Shown in pieces: positions 4,390 through 5,282 of a stretch of DNA of 5,282 nucleotides. The translations under genes were made by a program, and so were the position numbers. Position 1 is the stretch's first letter. Every line of letters starts with the position of its first letter. The stretch is from Treponema sp. GTDB taxonomy: Bacteria; Spirochaetota; Spirochaetia; Treponematales; Treponemataceae. The notes below the pieces were generated by a model. The model searched no databases. It had not been told where the DNA came from and was given only the letters and a program-made list of their open reading frames with translations. The stretch is from positions 1 through 5,282 of the forward strand of contig SFOB01000183.1 in assembly GCA_004554075.1 (NCBI GenBank), read 5' to 3'.

Positions 4390-5282
4390 TTAGGATAGTA
4401 TAACCTTGCACCAATCAAATTTTTGAAACCACTTGAATAGACCTTCCATTCGTTCTAAATAACTATTGGCATCCGACTGAGTCCAATTCAACATATTTCC
4501 TGGCGTGTTTGAGAATGTTTTCATGAAAGCATCTTTGGTGCATGGAGGAACGAAGGACTGTTTTTTGTCCTCTTGTCGGTCTTTTATTGAATGAGTCTCT
4601 TTATCCCATACAAAATACCGCAGCCGACCTTCTTCCTTGTCTCGAATATGGAGACGTTTGGTGGGATAAATGGCATTTTTGTATGATCTGTTCGTGTTAT
4701 AGTCAAGAAGAGCATAATTTGATATGAGATTCTTGTCCTTAATAGCATCACTTGAATTAATAAGAGGAGTCATAATATCCACGAGCCTCTCCCATATCGT
4801 TTCACTATCATTAGTCTCATTTGTGAGACCTTCAAAGAAAGCTTGAATTAATGACGGATCTGCGTTATTAGAGTCGTCATTTGAGCCCCGAGAATCTAAT
4901 TTGATTTTCTCAATTTCACTTTTCTTTTCGTCGGAAAGAGACATGAAAATTGAAAGAATCCAATCTTGTCTGTCTTTTTCTTCATTAAGATCATTGGCTG
5001 TAGCAGAGTCGATATGCTCCACATCCCAGCCCTTCCCCGCGCCTTTTATGGCCTTCTTTAATAAATGAAACGGGAACTTATAAAAAATCCCTTGTCTATA
5101 GTCTTGATTTTGGAGATGGGAAATATTCTGCTTCAAAACGTATAAAACATTCATCAAAAGCAAGTATGGATAAGATTGTCTTTTATTATCTTTCTTTTTT
5201 TCAGCTTCTCCCTCAAGATAGCATCTATTGGGATCAAAATCTTTAATTACCGCTGTTATTTCTTTATGTATATAATCACATA
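4390..5282 (-). CDS. DUF262-DUF1524 type HNH nuclease, C-terminal part (5' end outside window)
   Basis: The frame stays open from the TAA at 4390-4392 to the window edge (296 residues visible). The TTG near 5163 is therefore not the start; codons continue upstream of it without a stop (CDYIHKEITAVIKDFDPNRCYLEGE...). The visible part matches the C-terminal half of DUF262-DUF1524 proteins. It has YLLLMNVLYVL (39-49), YKFPFHLLKK (67-76), then the HNH region: GWDVEHIDS (84-92) with the catalytic-type His at 89, followed by LISNYALLDYNTNRSYKNAIYPTKR (185-209) supplying the Asn positions. It ends with FVPPCTKDAFMKTFS and NMLNWTQSDANSYLERM, as is usual near the end of this family. The DUF262 domain with DGQQR is expected beyond the edge. 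It is the first visible gene of the operon and the likely DNA-cutting subunit, inferred by family relation to GmrSD. Confidence 0.82.
   Translation of the reverse strand, partial: CDYIHKEITAVIKDFDPNRCYLEGEAEKKKDNKRQSYPYLLLMNVLYVLKQNISHLQNQDYRQGIFYKFPFHLLKKAIKGAGKGWDVEHIDSATANDLNEEKDRQDWILSIFMSLSDEKKSEIEKIKLDSRGSNDDSNNADPSLIQAFFEGLTNETNDSETIWERLVDIMTPLINSSDAIKDKNLISNYALLDYNTNRSYKNAIYPTKRLHIRDKEEGRLRYFVWDKETHSIKDRQEDKKQSFVPPCTKDAFMKTFSNTPGNMLNWTQSDANSYLERMEGLFKWFQKFDWCKVILS

Noticed and set aside
4542..4727. Rightward 61-codon open frame
   Set aside because: It is antisense inside the HNH gene and looks like a chance frame.

Overview
The window looks like a piece of accessory DNA from a member of the Bacteroidales. 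Three things suggest this: an ardA gene of the N-terminally extended kind I associate with Bacteroides conjugative elements, gene starts without Shine-Dalgarno sequences, and promoter-like sites of the Bacteroides type (TTTG, about 19 nt, TAnnTTTG). No rRNA, tRNA, CRISPR array or transposase is visible.

The left edge (1-141) holds the last 46 codons of an unrecognised rightward reading frame. After about 130 bp of AT-rich spacer with weak hairpins and one good leftward promoter match comes a 1.48-kb inverted duplication (about 274-1754). It consists of two head-to-head copies of an ardA module. The left copy (leftward, 441-868) is decayed by indels and stops but keeps the better promoter. The right copy (rightward, 1048-1650) is open, but its C-terminal end is replaced by a short tail encoded in a repeat. 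The two arms share a perfect 70-bp inverted repeat (374-443 and 1629-1698) and matching outer ends (274-286 and 1742-1754). The sequence around the repeat is far more diverged than the repeat itself.

From about 1760 base composition turns visibly AT-rich. The rest is a leftward two-gene operon, convergent with ardA. The upstream gene (4390 to beyond the right edge) ends in a DUF1524-type HNH nuclease region typical of DUF262-DUF1524 (GmrSD-like) proteins. The downstream gene (1798-4371, 857 aa) begins with a DUF262 domain carrying the DGQQR motif and has a long C-terminal part without a recognisable nuclease motif. The genes are 18 bp apart and probably co-transcribed from a promoter outside the window. 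By analogy with GmrSD, SspE and BrxU, which restrict modified or unprotected phage DNA, this is probably an anti-phage restriction cassette. It sits directly beside an antirestriction locus. The pairing of an HNH-bearing DUF262 protein with a large HNH-less partner is the best candidate here for a poorly described defence system, but its function is inferred and untested.
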